Origin: Thermosipho sp. (in: thermotogales)
Lineage (GTDB): Bacteria; Thermotogota; Thermotogae; Thermotogales; Fervidobacteriaceae
Direction: 5' to 3'
DNA: 47,771 nucleotides
Assembly (NCBI GenBank): GCA_017656345.1
Contig: JACDNZ010000016.1
Span: 1-47,771 of the forward strand
Positions within the stretch are counted from its first letter, which is position 1. Each line of letters begins with the position of its first letter. Made by a program: the position numbers and the translations under genes. Positions 1 through 8,023 of the stretch are shown here, piece after piece. The notes under the pieces were generated by a model. That model saw only the letters and a list, made by a program, of their open reading frames with translations, was not told where the DNA came from and did not search any database.

Positions 1-25
1 GCTCTAGCCACTGAGCTACGCCGCC
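1..25 (-). tRNA. tRNA, 5' part only (elongator Met-like)
   Basis: The reverse complement begins with a seven-base acceptor strand GGCGGCG followed by TAGCTCAG and a D-arm ending GAGC, the standard 5' quarter of a tRNA. The gene runs off the left edge, so the anticodon is not visible. The 5' half resembles bacterial elongator tRNA-Met (E. coli: GGCUACGUAGCUCAG), but identity is a guess. A strong minus-strand promoter sits immediately upstream. Confidence 0.85.
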
Positions 26-34
26 GCGTGAAAT

Positions 35-63
35 ATGATATCATAATTTAATTTAGATGTCAA
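35..63 (-). promoter_or_regulatory. Promoter of the partial tRNA
   Basis: On the minus strand a perfect -35 TTGACA (58-63) is followed by a 17-base spacer and the -10 TATCAT (35-40), preceded by TG to give an extended -10. The predicted start point is only about 3 bases before the mature tRNA 5' end. Confidence 0.75.
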
Positions 64-97
64 TAAAACGTACTTTTAAATATTTCTTTAATTTAAA

Positions 98-688
98 TTA
101 CACCTCGTTTTCTTCCAGCTTTTCTGTGTTTTTAATAATCTGTTTGAATATTTCAATTTTCTCAGATGCCTTTTCTACATGTTTTCCTTCGAGCAAGTCA
201 TATCTTATCGCATTTGAAAGACTTGATAAAATTTCTAGTAAATCGTCTATATCTTCACCTAATATTTTTTTGTCTTTCGACACTTCGTTAAATTTTTCAA
301 TGAATTTTCCAAATATTTTTAATACATCGATGGATGCAACCATTGAAAGTTTTTGATTAATCAGCTTTAATTTCACAATATCTTTTTTGTTTATCTCCTG
401 TTTTAAAAATATATCTTCAAGATATCTAAATAATTCATCGTATATATTCGCTTTTATCTCCAATATTTTTAAATTTTCTTCCTTTAATAACTCCACTTCG
501 GTTTGTCTATTTAAAAGAAGTGACGTAATTAAAATAGTAATTAATGTCCCCATAAGCGCTGCCAAAATTTCCTGAGAATAAGGAAATTCTAAATTTATAT
601 AATACAGCTCTCTAAATAGAAAATAAGTTACAATTGCAAGAGCAATACCTGAAATTGTGATTATCAAATTTTTCGTTTTAAGTGACAT
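98..688 (-). CDS. Hypothetical membrane-anchored coiled protein
   Basis: A 196-residue protein that I do not recognise. Two hydrophobic segments (about residues 8-27 and 38-59) make a membrane hairpin. They are followed by a roughly 130-residue charged, helix-rich cytoplasmic part with heptad-like Leu/Ile spacing. The start codon directly abuts the stop of the VanZ-family gene, with GGGGATGGG just upstream, so the two are co-transcribed and probably translationally coupled. As last gene of a trio with a polyprenyl-phosphate sugar transferase and a VanZ-like protein, it may act in envelope biogenesis, but only position supports that. No known catalytic motif was seen. Confidence 0.7.
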   Translation of the reverse strand: MSLKTKNLIITISGIALAIVTYFLFRELYYINLEFPYSQEILAALMGTLITILITSLLLNRQTEVELLKEENLKILEIKANIYDELFRYLEDIFLKQEINKKDIVKLKLINQKLSMVASIDVLKIFGKFIEKFNEVSKDKKILGEDIDDLLEILSSLSNAIRYDLLEGKHVEKASEKIEIFKQIIKNTEKLEENEV

Positions 689-1246
689 TTACCCATCCCC
701 ACTTTCTTTTTCCTTAATATTTTTTCTTTCAAATATAATAAAAATTATCCTGTATAAAATCACCAAAATCATACCAAATAAAACTCCTGAAATTATCCCT
801 GAAAGGTCAATGATCACATCATTCAATGAAGAACCCCTATTGTAGTATTGCTGCGTATATTCATCAATTACAGCTATGAGATTAGGAAAGGTTATTCCAA
901 CAATCGACGAAATAAATAAATTTTTCAGAATCTTATAAAATCCTATGAAACTCAAAAAACCTAATATGAAGTACAAGCCAAAATGAGCAGTTTTCCTCAC
1001 TAACATTTCAGCCGGGACATACTGTGTTTTAAACCACAGTTTTTTTAAATATAACTCAACTTTTCTAAAAAGTGCAGTATTAGAAAAATCAATTGCACTA
1101 TCTATCTCTTTTAAAATTTTTACAACAAAGCCTGATTGCTGAGAAGACACTACAGGGCTTCTCGATGAAAAATAAAAAATTAAAATTATCCAGGCTACTA
1201 TAAGCAAAAATATAATCAAAGCTTTGAAACTTTTTCCCTTATCCAT
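689..1246 (-). CDS. VanZ-family membrane protein
   Basis: A 185-residue integral membrane protein with about four hydrophobic segments. It carries the VanZ-family signatures RKTAHF (about 84-89), DEYTQ (about 128-132) and a DVIIDLSG-like stretch (about 142-149). VanZ-like proteins are linked to cell-envelope functions and teicoplanin tolerance, but the biochemical role is unknown. An in-frame ATG at 1264 gives a longer version. The ATG at 1246 is preferred because AGGAG (1253-1257) lies 6 bases before it, whereas that site would fall inside the coding region of the longer form. It overlaps the upstream transferase gene by 8 bases. Confidence 0.75.
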   Translation of the reverse strand: MDKGKSFKALIIFLLIVAWIILIFYFSSRSPVVSSQQSGFVVKILKEIDSAIDFSNTALFRKVELYLKKLWFKTQYVPAEMLVRKTAHFGLYFILGFLSFIGFYKILKNLFISSIVGITFPNLIAVIDEYTQQYYNRGSSLNDVIIDLSGIISGVLFGMILVILYRIIFIIFERKNIKEKESGDG

Positions 1247-2171
1247 TTTTAACTCCTGCATCATATCTCAATAAGTTTAATTTTAAGATCAAAATTAAAG
1301 CTAAAATTATTGTCAAAGATATTGATAAATATTTATTGTGCAAATAAAGTATGCCAAACAAACAGAAAAGTGCACTAATTAGAGCCATTACGAAGAAGGT
1401 TTTTCTTTTACTATTCAACCGCCTATACAATTTATCATAAATATGATCTCTATCACCAGAAAATGGTGATTTTTTTGCCAGTGTTCTTCGAATCATACTG
1501 GAAAAAATATCAACAAAAAATGGAAAAAGGATTATAAGAGAAGAAACTGTCTGAGATGCTCCTTTAGAAAAAGAAGAAATTATTGCTACTCCTAAAATTC
1601 CCCCAATAGTATAACTTCCCATATCACCCATAAATATTTTTGCAGGTGGGAAATTGTAAAAAAGGTAAGCCAACAACGAACCAATTAAAGCTATCAAAAA
1701 TACTTTATCATATGGAAAAGTGACTGTCCAAATAAGTCCAAAAGCTGCTATAGCTGATGTTACACCACAAATTCCATCCATACCATCCATCATATTCACT
1801 GAATTTATCAAAAATGCGTAAAATATTGTTGCTATAGCAATTTCTATTGGATTAGAAAGAAATCTGGTAGAAACCATATATCCTATTAAAAGCTCTATTC
1901 CCATTCTTAACCAGGGATTCAACGATTTTACATCATCATATAATCCCAAGACTCCTAAAATCAAAATATAAGCCTTTCTAAAGATACTTAATGGGGTAAA
2001 CAACAAAAAAGAAAGCATAAAAGCTACTCCTCCAAGGTAAGGAGTTGTTTTTTCATGCGTTTTCAATTTTTTGTCCGGGTGATCCACAATGTTAAACTTG
2101 AAAGCAATTTTCCTGAGAAACGGGATAATAATCAACGTAAATATGAATGAAAGCAAAAATGAATACAACAT
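1239..2171 (-). CDS. Polyprenyl-phosphate N-acetylhexosamine-1-phosphate transferase (MraY/WecA/TagO-like)
   Basis: A 310-residue polytopic protein of the glycosyltransferase family 4 / MraY-WecA superfamily, which moves a sugar-1-phosphate from a UDP-sugar to undecaprenyl phosphate at the inner membrane. Expected motifs are present: DHPDKKLKTH then PYLGG (about 30-48), the double Asp in GLYDDVKS (79-80), NMMDGMDG (126-133), MGDMGS with Asp183, and the RDHIYDKL loop (about 238-246) replacing the His-rich loop. The 310-residue length is nearer WecA/TagO than MraY, and no MurD/MurX neighbour is present, so a polymer-initiating transferase is more likely than MraY. GGAGG sits 6 bases before the ATG. 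A shorter paralogue with lost acidic residues lies at 38423-39286. Confidence 0.85.
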   Translation of the reverse strand: MLYSFLLSFIFTLIIIPFLRKIAFKFNIVDHPDKKLKTHEKTTPYLGGVAFMLSFLLFTPLSIFRKAYILILGVLGLYDDVKSLNPWLRMGIELLIGYMVSTRFLSNPIEIAIATIFYAFLINSVNMMDGMDGICGVTSAIAAFGLIWTVTFPYDKVFLIALIGSLLAYLFYNFPPAKIFMGDMGSYTIGGILGVAIISSFSKGASQTVSSLIILFPFFVDIFSSMIRRTLAKKSPFSGDRDHIYDKLYRRLNSKRKTFFVMALISALFCLFGILYLHNKYLSISLTIILALILILKLNLLRYDAGVKNG

Positions 2172-2276
2172 ATATTACCTCCACACTAATTTTAAATTTC
2201 CATTTTATTTTTGAATTTACTTCAAAAAATATTCTCAAATAAACAACTAAACCAATATATAATTATACACTAATTT

Positions 2277-2305
2277 AAAAAAAACAAGGCTCAAAAGAGC
2301 CTTGT
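2277..2305 (-). terminator. Rho-independent terminator of the por operon
   Basis: A nine-base stem (2284-2292 with 2297-2305) around an AAAA loop is followed on the minus strand by a run of eight T (complement of 2277-2284). It lies 25 bases after the porB stop. A T-run on the plus side makes it formally bidirectional. Confidence 0.9.
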
Positions 2306-2330
2306 TTTTTATTTCAGAATTCCAACAAAA

Positions 2331-3308
2331 TTATCTAATTGGTTTATCTTTTGTTGCTTCTTCGAGGATATGGAGTCTTTCCCATCTTCTGGTTATGTAC
2401 TCCTGGAGTTCTCCTATAATTTCATCTGCATCAGGTCTCTTAAGAAGGTTTCTAAATCTTCCTTGTGCTTCAATGAATTCTTTAACAGGTTTTAATTCTT
2501 TAACTTTCTTTGTAATTCTATAAACTCCTCTTTCGACTTCATATAATGGCCAGTATCCTGTTTCAATAGCAAGTTTAGAAATGTCCACTGCTTTATCATC
2601 ATTTACTCTCCAGAATCTAACACATGGTGAGAATGCAGCTATAAATGCTGGGCCATCAAATTGTAATGCTTTTTCTATTTTCTTAAAGAAATCCATTGGT
2701 TCAGATGTAGAGACTGTTGCAACATACACATTTTCATGTCCAGCCATTATTTCTACAATATTCTTCTTGAGTTGTATCTTTCCTGGAAGTTTCTTACCTA
2801 CAGGTTGTGTTGTTGTTTGGGAACCTGGAGGTGTAGCACCAGATCTTTGGTTTCCTGTATTCATGTAACCTTCATTATCATATACGATATAAATAAATTT
2901 ATGACCTCTTTCAACTGCCCCTGAAAGTGATTGGAGACCAATATCGTAAGTTCCACCATCTCCACCAAATGCAAAGAATGCATATTTTTTATCTGGATCC
3001 ACAATTCTACCTCTTTTTGCAAGTGCTCTATATGCAGTTTCAACACCACTAATTGTTGCTGCAACGTTTTCAAATGCGTTGTGAATATATGGTACATTCC
3101 AGGCAGTGTATGGGAAAATTGTTGTAGAAACTTCAAGACAACCTGTTGCAAGGCCTACAACTGGAGTATAACCCAATGATTCTGCAGTCATAAGTGCAAA
3201 TTTTGCAACATTCGGTGCTGCACATCCTGGACAAAGTCTGTGACCTTGGGTTATACCTGGATTTTTATCTGCAAACATTGTCGCAAGCTGCATTATATTT
3301 AAAGCCAT
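2331..3308 (-). CDS. porB: Pyruvate:ferredoxin oxidoreductase, beta subunit
   Basis: A 325-residue TPP-binding subunit of the four-subunit pyruvate:ferredoxin oxidoreductase (pyruvate + CoA + oxidised ferredoxin to acetyl-CoA + CO2 + reduced ferredoxin), cytoplasmic. Visible features are the N-terminal HRLCPGC motif (Cys26, Cys29, part of a [4Fe-4S] site), the TPP/Mg motif beginning GDGGTYDIG, and the downstream YDNEGYMNTG stretch. It is the last gene of porG-porD-porA-porB, the order known in Thermotoga. GGAGG lies 8 bases before the ATG, and a strong terminator follows the stop. Confidence 0.95.
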   Translation of the reverse strand: MALNIMQLATMFADKNPGITQGHRLCPGCAAPNVAKFALMTAESLGYTPVVGLATGCLEVSTTIFPYTAWNVPYIHNAFENVAATISGVETAYRALAKRGRIVDPDKKYAFFAFGGDGGTYDIGLQSLSGAVERGHKFIYIVYDNEGYMNTGNQRSGATPPGSQTTTQPVGKKLPGKIQLKKNIVEIMAGHENVYVATVSTSEPMDFFKKIEKALQFDGPAFIAAFSPCVRFWRVNDDKAVDISKLAIETGYWPLYEVERGVYRITKKVKELKPVKEFIEAQGRFRNLLKRPDADEIIGELQEYITRRWERLHILEEATKDKPIR

Positions 3309-3321
3309 TCATTACACCTCC

Positions 3322-4500
3322 TTATTCTCTGAGACCAAGATATCTTTCTTCGTCAGTATTAATGTTGCCAGAGAAAGCTTCTTCAAATGCTTGTTTAATG
3401 TGATCAACCTTAATATCTCTTCCTCCAAGACCGTAAACATAACTTCCAAGTTTTGGTCTATCAGATACTTCATATAAAGCACTCTTAACTGCTTCATATA
3501 CTGGTGCTTCTGCACCAAATGAGGCAGATCTATCAAGAACAATTACCGCTTTTCTTCCGTTAAGTAATTCCTGAAGTTCCTTTTTGGGGAATGGTCTAAA
3601 AATCCATGGTTTTACAAGACCAACCTTATGTCCCTGTTCTCTTAAAAGATCAACTGTATATTTTACAGTTCCAGCAGTTGAACCAAGAGCTATCATTATG
3701 TATTCTGCATCATCAACTTTATATTTATCAAGAATATCATATTTTCTTCCAGAAATCTTTTCAAATTCTTCCGCTATTTCTTTAAAGACCCTTTTTACGT
3801 GTTTCATTGCCTCTATTTGTTGTCTTTTGTGTTCAAAATAATAATCATATAGATCTAATGGACCATATGTTACTGGGTTATTAACATCTAAAAGTGGATA
3901 TTTTACTTTTGGTTCACCAACAAATTTTTTGACAACTTCATCATCCAAAAAGTCAACAACTTCTACACCATGAGAAATTATAAATCCATCAAAATTAACC
4001 ATTACCGGGAGTCTGACATCTTCATGTTCTCCAAGTCTTACAGCAATTAGTGTAAGATCATATGCTTCTTGAGCATTTTCTGCCCAGAGTTGTATCCAGC
4101 CTGAGTCTCTTTCTGCCATTGCATCACTGTGATCACAGTGAATGTTAATAGGACCTGAAAGGGCTCTATTTGCAACTGGCATTACTATTGGAAGTCTTGA
4201 AGATGCTGCAATATATACTATTTCGTGCATTAATGCAAGTCCATTTGCTGCTGTTGCAGTCATAGCTCTTGCACCTGCTGCAGCTGCTCCAACTACTGCA
4301 CTCATTGCACTATGTTCACTTTCAACGGGAATCATTTCCGTATCAACTGCACCATCTGCAACATATTGGGCAAAATATTCAACAACAGGTGTTTGTGGAG
4401 TAATAGGGTAAGCAGCAACCACATCTGGATTTATTTGACGCATTGCGTTTGCAATTGCTTGTGCGCCTGTAACCGCTTGTCTATTTTTTACTTCTGGCAC
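3322..4500 (-). CDS. porA: Pyruvate:ferredoxin oxidoreductase, alpha subunit
   Basis: The 392-residue pyrimidine-binding/transketolase-like subunit of POR. The N-terminal half contains AAYPITPQTP, the MIPVESEHSAMS stretch and the NIHCDHSDAM segment typical of PorA; the C-terminal half contains the transketolase-C-like region. A GTG at 4509 would start three codons earlier, but GGAGG lies only one base from it; the GTG at 4500 has GGAGG with 8-base spacing and is preferred. It follows porD by 13 bases and precedes porB by 13 bases, so all four por genes form one unit. Confidence 0.93.
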   Translation of the reverse strand: MPEVKNRQAVTGAQAIANAMRQINPDVVAAYPITPQTPVVEYFAQYVADGAVDTEMIPVESEHSAMSAVVGAAAAGARAMTATAANGLALMHEIVYIAASSRLPIVMPVANRALSGPINIHCDHSDAMAERDSGWIQLWAENAQEAYDLTLIAVRLGEHEDVRLPVMVNFDGFIISHGVEVVDFLDDEVVKKFVGEPKVKYPLLDVNNPVTYGPLDLYDYYFEHKRQQIEAMKHVKRVFKEIAEEFEKISGRKYDILDKYKVDDAEYIMIALGSTAGTVKYTVDLLREQGHKVGLVKPWIFRPFPKKELQELLNGRKAVIVLDRSASFGAEAPVYEAVKSALYEVSDRPKLGSYVYGLGGRDIKVDHIKQAFEEAFSGNINTDEERYLGLRE

Positions 4501-4513
4501 GTCACACACCTCC

Positions 4514-4846
4514 TCAATCCTGAAATTCCGTTTCAGGTTTCATAACTATTGCACGTTTTTCTTCTGGTAATTTGTCATTTGATTTTGGACATACATTTGC
4601 ACAAAGGCCGCAACCTTTACAATAGTAATAGTTAAAGCCTTTCATTTTCGGTTTTCCATCCACTACTTCTATTTCTACAGCTTGATCTGGACAATACAGC
4701 CAGCAAAACATACAATTGATACAATTTTCGGGTTTATAAACAGGTCTTATAACTCTCCATGTACCTGTTTGATATTCTTTTGCTGTTGATGGTTTATCAA
4801 TAACCCCACCTATTGCTAACTCTTTCCAGCCTTTGAGATCAGCCAT
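4514..4846 (-). CDS. porD: Pyruvate:ferredoxin oxidoreductase, delta subunit (2[4Fe-4S] ferredoxin-like)
   Basis: A 110-residue ferredoxin-like subunit with two classical four-Cys motifs: CxxCxxCxxxC at Cys42/45/48/52 and again at Cys76/79/82/86. It passes electrons from the TPP site of PorB towards external ferredoxin. Its ATG overlaps the end of porG by 8 bases and is preceded by GGAGGTGAAATGTA. The length and cysteine pattern are those of the separate delta subunit found in archaea and Thermotogales, rather than the fused single-chain enzyme. Confidence 0.95.
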   Translation of the reverse strand: MADLKGWKELAIGGVIDKPSTAKEYQTGTWRVIRPVYKPENCINCMFCWLYCPDQAVEIEVVDGKPKMKGFNYYYCKGCGLCANVCPKSNDKLPEEKRAIVMKPETEFQD

Positions 4847-5414
4847 TACATTTCACCTCCTCAAATCCTCGGCGCAATGCTCTAACGTTAGCTTCAACTA
4901 CTTCTTCAGAGAACTTTTTCTCAAATGTTTTTCTTATTCTTTTCTCTGCACTTTCAAGAGTAATAACTCCTGTAACCTTTGCTATTGAACCAAGCATAAC
5001 TGTATTTGGAATACCTCTTTTTATTTCTTCAAGTGCTATATCTGTTGCTGGGATTATACAAACTTTTCCTTTGACACCAAGTTTTTCTCTTACGTAATCA
5101 ATATCTCTTGTGGTGTTAACAATAAAAATAGTATCTTCTTTTACACCTGCTACTAAATCTGGGTTGCCAAGCATGGTATCGTCAATAATTACTACAACAT
5201 CGGGAGTTTCTACTGAACTGTGAACCAAAATTGGTTCTTCAGCAATTCTGTTAAAAGCTTTCATTGGGGCACCTGTTCTTTCTGCACCATATTCAGGGAA
5301 AGATTGTACATATTTTCCCATTTCAAGTGCAGCTTCAGCTAACATTTGTGACGCACTTTTTGCACCTTGCCCCGCTCTTGCATGCCATCTTATTTCAAAA
5401 TATTTTGCGGGCAC
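4839..5414 (-). CDS. porG: Pyruvate:ferredoxin oxidoreductase, gamma subunit
   Basis: A 191-residue gamma (C) subunit of POR, recognisable from the N-terminal IRWHARAGQGAKSAS motif shared by the POR/KOR/IOR gamma family and the EYGAERTGAP stretch at about 40-49. It begins with GTG, with GGAGG spaced 7 bases upstream. It is the first por gene; the 27-base gap from the upstream GH57 gene holds no clear promoter or terminator, which suggests por is at least partly read from the DUF4912 promoter at 7930-7958. Confidence 0.93.
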   Translation of the reverse strand: MPAKYFEIRWHARAGQGAKSASQMLAEAALEMGKYVQSFPEYGAERTGAPMKAFNRIAEEPILVHSSVETPDVVVIIDDTMLGNPDLVAGVKEDTIFIVNTTRDIDYVREKLGVKGKVCIIPATDIALEEIKRGIPNTVMLGSIAKVTGVITLESAEKRIRKTFEKKFSEEVVEANVRALRRGFEEVKCNG

Positions 5415-5441
5415 TTTTATCCCTCCTCACTAAAATTTGTA

Positions 5442-7049
5442 TTAGACTTTCAAATACATCGTATAATCTATTTCAGGAAAAATATCATCAATCCATTCAA
5501 TATGTGAAAGCCTTCCCATGTCTATTTTACCACTAATAACCATATCATACAATTCTAAAAAACGTTTCACATGTGTTTTAGTTCTGTTAACAGCATATTC
5601 TACGCTGGTATTCGTTGTCATTATAAACGCCCAATCACTTGATTGTGCTAAAAGCAATTCTCTAGCCATTTGATTAAGAGCTCGCCTGATTTCAACGGGG
5701 GTTTTGGAAGGGGAAGAGTATTTACTTGCTGCTTCTGTCATTTTCTCAACAAGTTCATGTAGATGAAGATAAATCCAATCATTTGATCCATTAAGCCATA
5801 CTTCATTATAACCATTGGCTCCCCAGGTAGATGCTGCGGGAGTTACTATTTGAACTTTTTCAACAATATCAACTATATCAGACGCTTTCATAGTCCTTAT
5901 ATATTTGTTTCCATATGCATTTCTCATAAATTCTTCCAGAAAAATCGGTCCCTCGAACCACCAGTGACCGAAAAGTTCTGCGTCAAAAGGTGCCACAATA
6001 ATAGGTTCTAAACCCTCAAATAAATTCAAAAGATGCGAAGCCTGGGCTTCTTTTTTCTTTAAGAAATCAAGAGCATGTTCTTTTGCAGCCTGTCTTGCTT
6101 CCTCAATATCATAAAATTCTTTCTGATTTTGTGGGATATCTTTACTGGTAACTTTATGATATTTAATACCTGTATTAGTTCTGACACCGCTTGGATCAAT
6201 ATATGGTTTTATATATTCATATTCCCTGTCAAAACCAATATCTCTATAAAACTCTCTATACCTTCCGTCACCAGGATAACCTATATCAGCACTCCACACT
6301 TGCTCACTACTTTCAGGATCCCTTGCAAAAACAAATACATTGTTAGGAGTTACAACAGGTCTATAAACTCCATACCTGGGTCTCTCATCTGCATACCAGA
6401 AACCATGAGAATCAACAAAAAAGTATTCTATTCCGTATTCTGCAAGATATTTATCCAAACCGGGGAAATACGCACATTCTGCAAGCCAAATACCCCTTGG
6501 TTTTATTCCCATATGTTTTTCATACGTTTTCACACCCTGTTCAATTTGAGCTCTTATAGCCTGGGGATACTGCTCCATAAAAGGAAGGAAACCGTGTGTC
6601 GCATTGCTGGTTATAATATCCACAAAACCTTTTTCCATATATTCTTTAAACCCTGTTAAAATATTTCCCTTGTATACTTCTTTGAAAATATATAAAATCT
6701 CCTTAAAGTCTTCCAAATAAAACTTCGCCATTTTGTGTTTTTTTGGATGTTCGCTTCTTGTTCTGCTTACCTCTTTTTCTGCAAGTTCAATTAGTTTTTC
6801 CATTCTTTTAATGTACTTTTGCTGCAAATCTTCATTTGCCAACATTTCCATCAAAGGAGGGGTAATAGACATCGTAAAACTAAATTTTTTCTTCTCACTC
6901 TCAAGCCTTCTTAACATTCTTAAAATTGGAACATATGTTTCAGTTATAGCTTCAAATAACCAATTTTCTTCAAGAAAGAAGTCATATTGGGGATGATGAA
7001 CATATGGCAGATGAGCATGTAACACAAACAAAATATTACCCTTGGGCAT
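5442..7049 (-). CDS. GH57 1,4-alpha-glucan branching enzyme (DUF1957 type; AmyC/TTHA1902-like)
   Basis: A 535-residue cytoplasmic GH57 protein without a signal peptide. GH57 regions are clear: HAHLPYVHH (about 11-19), GIWLAECAYFPG with predicted nucleophile Glu191, and APFDAELFGHWW with predicted acid/base Asp356, then the STWGANGYNEVW region of the branching-enzyme subgroup. Family knowledge favours branching of alpha-1,4-glucan (glycogen synthesis); T. maritima AmyC of the same type was first described as an amylase, so hydrolysis is the alternative. A GTG at 7067 is possible, but the ATG at 7049 has a GGAAGGGGG site 7 bases upstream and sits one base after the DUF4912 stop, indicating coupled translation. 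Confidence 0.88.
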   Translation of the reverse strand: MPKGNILFVLHAHLPYVHHPQYDFFLEENWLFEAITETYVPILRMLRRLESEKKKFSFTMSITPPLMEMLANEDLQQKYIKRMEKLIELAEKEVSRTRSEHPKKHKMAKFYLEDFKEILYIFKEVYKGNILTGFKEYMEKGFVDIITSNATHGFLPFMEQYPQAIRAQIEQGVKTYEKHMGIKPRGIWLAECAYFPGLDKYLAEYGIEYFFVDSHGFWYADERPRYGVYRPVVTPNNVFVFARDPESSEQVWSADIGYPGDGRYREFYRDIGFDREYEYIKPYIDPSGVRTNTGIKYHKVTSKDIPQNQKEFYDIEEARQAAKEHALDFLKKKEAQASHLLNLFEGLEPIIVAPFDAELFGHWWFEGPIFLEEFMRNAYGNKYIRTMKASDIVDIVEKVQIVTPAASTWGANGYNEVWLNGSNDWIYLHLHELVEKMTEAASKYSSPSKTPVEIRRALNQMARELLLAQSSDWAFIMTTNTSVEYAVNRTKTHVKRFLELYDMVISGKIDMGRLSHIEWIDDIFPEIDYTMYLKV

Positions 7050-7050
7050 A

Positions 7051-7875
7051 TTATATCCCCCTTCCACTTCTTAGAATACTTATCAATTGCCATCTTGATG
7101 ATTTTCCAGATAAAGTCTTGTATATTTCTTTTTCCAATTTAAATATGGATCCAGCAATTCTTTCAACTTCTTTTACAACTGGTCCATCAGAAGGTGTTAC
7201 AATTTTTCTTTTTTTCCTTATATCAAGCCATCTTTCACGCGTGCTTTGACTTGGAGAATTCGAAGGTGTTCTACAAAGATTTGATCGTAAAACGGCAACA
7301 AATCTACCATCTCTTGTAACATATCCAAGTTCAGCTAAATAATCTGCATTAGGCATTGGAACATTAAGATAATAATTTTTTTGAATTCCTATATCTACAG
7401 GTATTTCATATGTTCTATGTGCATTATTACCATTAAATTCTATATATGTGACATCATATATCCTCAAAAATATTCTCGTACCCTGCGGCAAATTACTCAA
7501 AATTTTTCTGGTATCATCAGAAAAATCCCAATATAAGTGAATCCAATTGGGATTCACAGGCATCAAAATTAATTTATCTTTATTATATGTCTCAGGAATT
7601 ATTATTTCTTCTTGTTCTGGATTTTTTATGCTTTTTTGTTTCTCAGGGGTAGGATGTGAAGGAGAAGAATTAGAGGAGGGCTTAACTTTATTTTCCATCT
7701 CGTTCATTTTTTCCTGTTTTTTGATATAATTTTCCATCAACTTGATTACTTCTCTTTTCTTCATCATCCTCTTAACTTTCAATCCCAGTTCTTTTGCCTT
7801 TGATTTCAACTCCTGAATCGTTGGATTGCTATTTAACCATTCTCTCAATTTTTTTATATTCCCATCACTAGACAT
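7051..7875 (-). CDS. DUF4912-domain protein with N-terminal SAP/Rho-N-like segment
   Basis: A 274-residue cytoplasmic protein. Residues about 18-48 form a short helical, Lys-rich SAP/Rho-N-like motif, followed by a low-complexity Ser/Pro/Glu linker (about 55-90) and then a DUF4912 domain with its typical MPVNPNWIHLYWDF opening and the LRIYDVT stretch. No enzymatic function is known for DUF4912. A DUF4912 gene next to a GH57 branching enzyme recurs in several bacterial groups (from memory), suggesting a role in glycogen metabolism or polymer binding. It is first in the operon with GH57 and porGDAB, with GGGAGGGG before the ATG and a good promoter 55-83 bases upstream. Confidence 0.82.
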   Translation of the reverse strand: MSSDGNIKKLREWLNSNPTIQELKSKAKELGLKVKRMMKKREVIKLMENYIKKQEKMNEMENKVKPSSNSSPSHPTPEKQKSIKNPEQEEIIIPETYNKDKLILMPVNPNWIHLYWDFSDDTRKILSNLPQGTRIFLRIYDVTYIEFNGNNAHRTYEIPVDIGIQKNYYLNVPMPNADYLAELGYVTRDGRFVAVLRSNLCRTPSNSPSQSTRERWLDIRKKRKIVTPSDGPVVKEVERIAGSIFKLEKEIYKTLSGKSSRWQLISILRSGRGI

Positions 7876-7929
7876 AAAAACCCCTCCCTTTTCAGAAATG
7901 TTATAATTTCTTCTTCATTTTTCAAAAAC

Positions 7930-7958
7930 ATTTTAACACGATAAATCTATGTTGTAAA
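7930..7958 (-). promoter_or_regulatory. Promoter of the DUF4912-GH57-por operon
   Basis: On the minus strand TTTACA (7953-7958), a 17-base spacer and TAAAAT (7930-7935) match consensus at 5 of 6 positions each. The leader would be about 48 bases. The -35 box lies inside an inverted repeat, GTTGT...ACAAC (7951-7971), a candidate operator. Confidence 0.6.
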
Positions 7959-7971
7959 CAGTTGACACAAC
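7951..7971. promoter_or_regulatory. Inverted repeat, candidate operator
   Basis: GTTGT and ACAAC arms separated by 11 bases overlap the -35 of the minus-strand promoter (7953-7958) and the -35 TTGACA of a plus-strand promoter-like sequence (7962-7989). The position suits a repressor site, but the repeat is short and could be chance. Confidence 0.3.
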
Positions 7972-7989
7972 AAGATTTTATTATATAAA
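7962..7989 (+). promoter_or_regulatory. Promoter-like sequence antisense to sdaAA
   Basis: Perfect TTGACA (7962-7967), a 16-base spacer and TATAAA (7984-7989). No plus-strand gene follows; transcription would run into the 3' end of the serine dehydratase alpha gene on the opposite strand. Confidence 0.35.
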
Positions 7990-8023
7990 TCCTATTAATT
8001 GTTATTTTTGTTCATTTTTCGCT

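Noticed and set aside
689-1264. Longer start for the VanZ-like protein at 1264
   Set aside because: The AGGAG site lies inside the extra codons and is correctly spaced for ATG 1246.
2861-3151. A 96-codon alternative frame within porB
   Set aside because: It lies wholly inside a well-supported por gene in another frame and encodes low-complexity sequence; a shadow.
6075-6659. A 194-codon plus-strand frame opposite the GH57 branching enzyme
   Set aside because: Antisense to a gene with intact catalytic motifs; no promoter or ribosome-binding site; composition typical of an antisense shadow.
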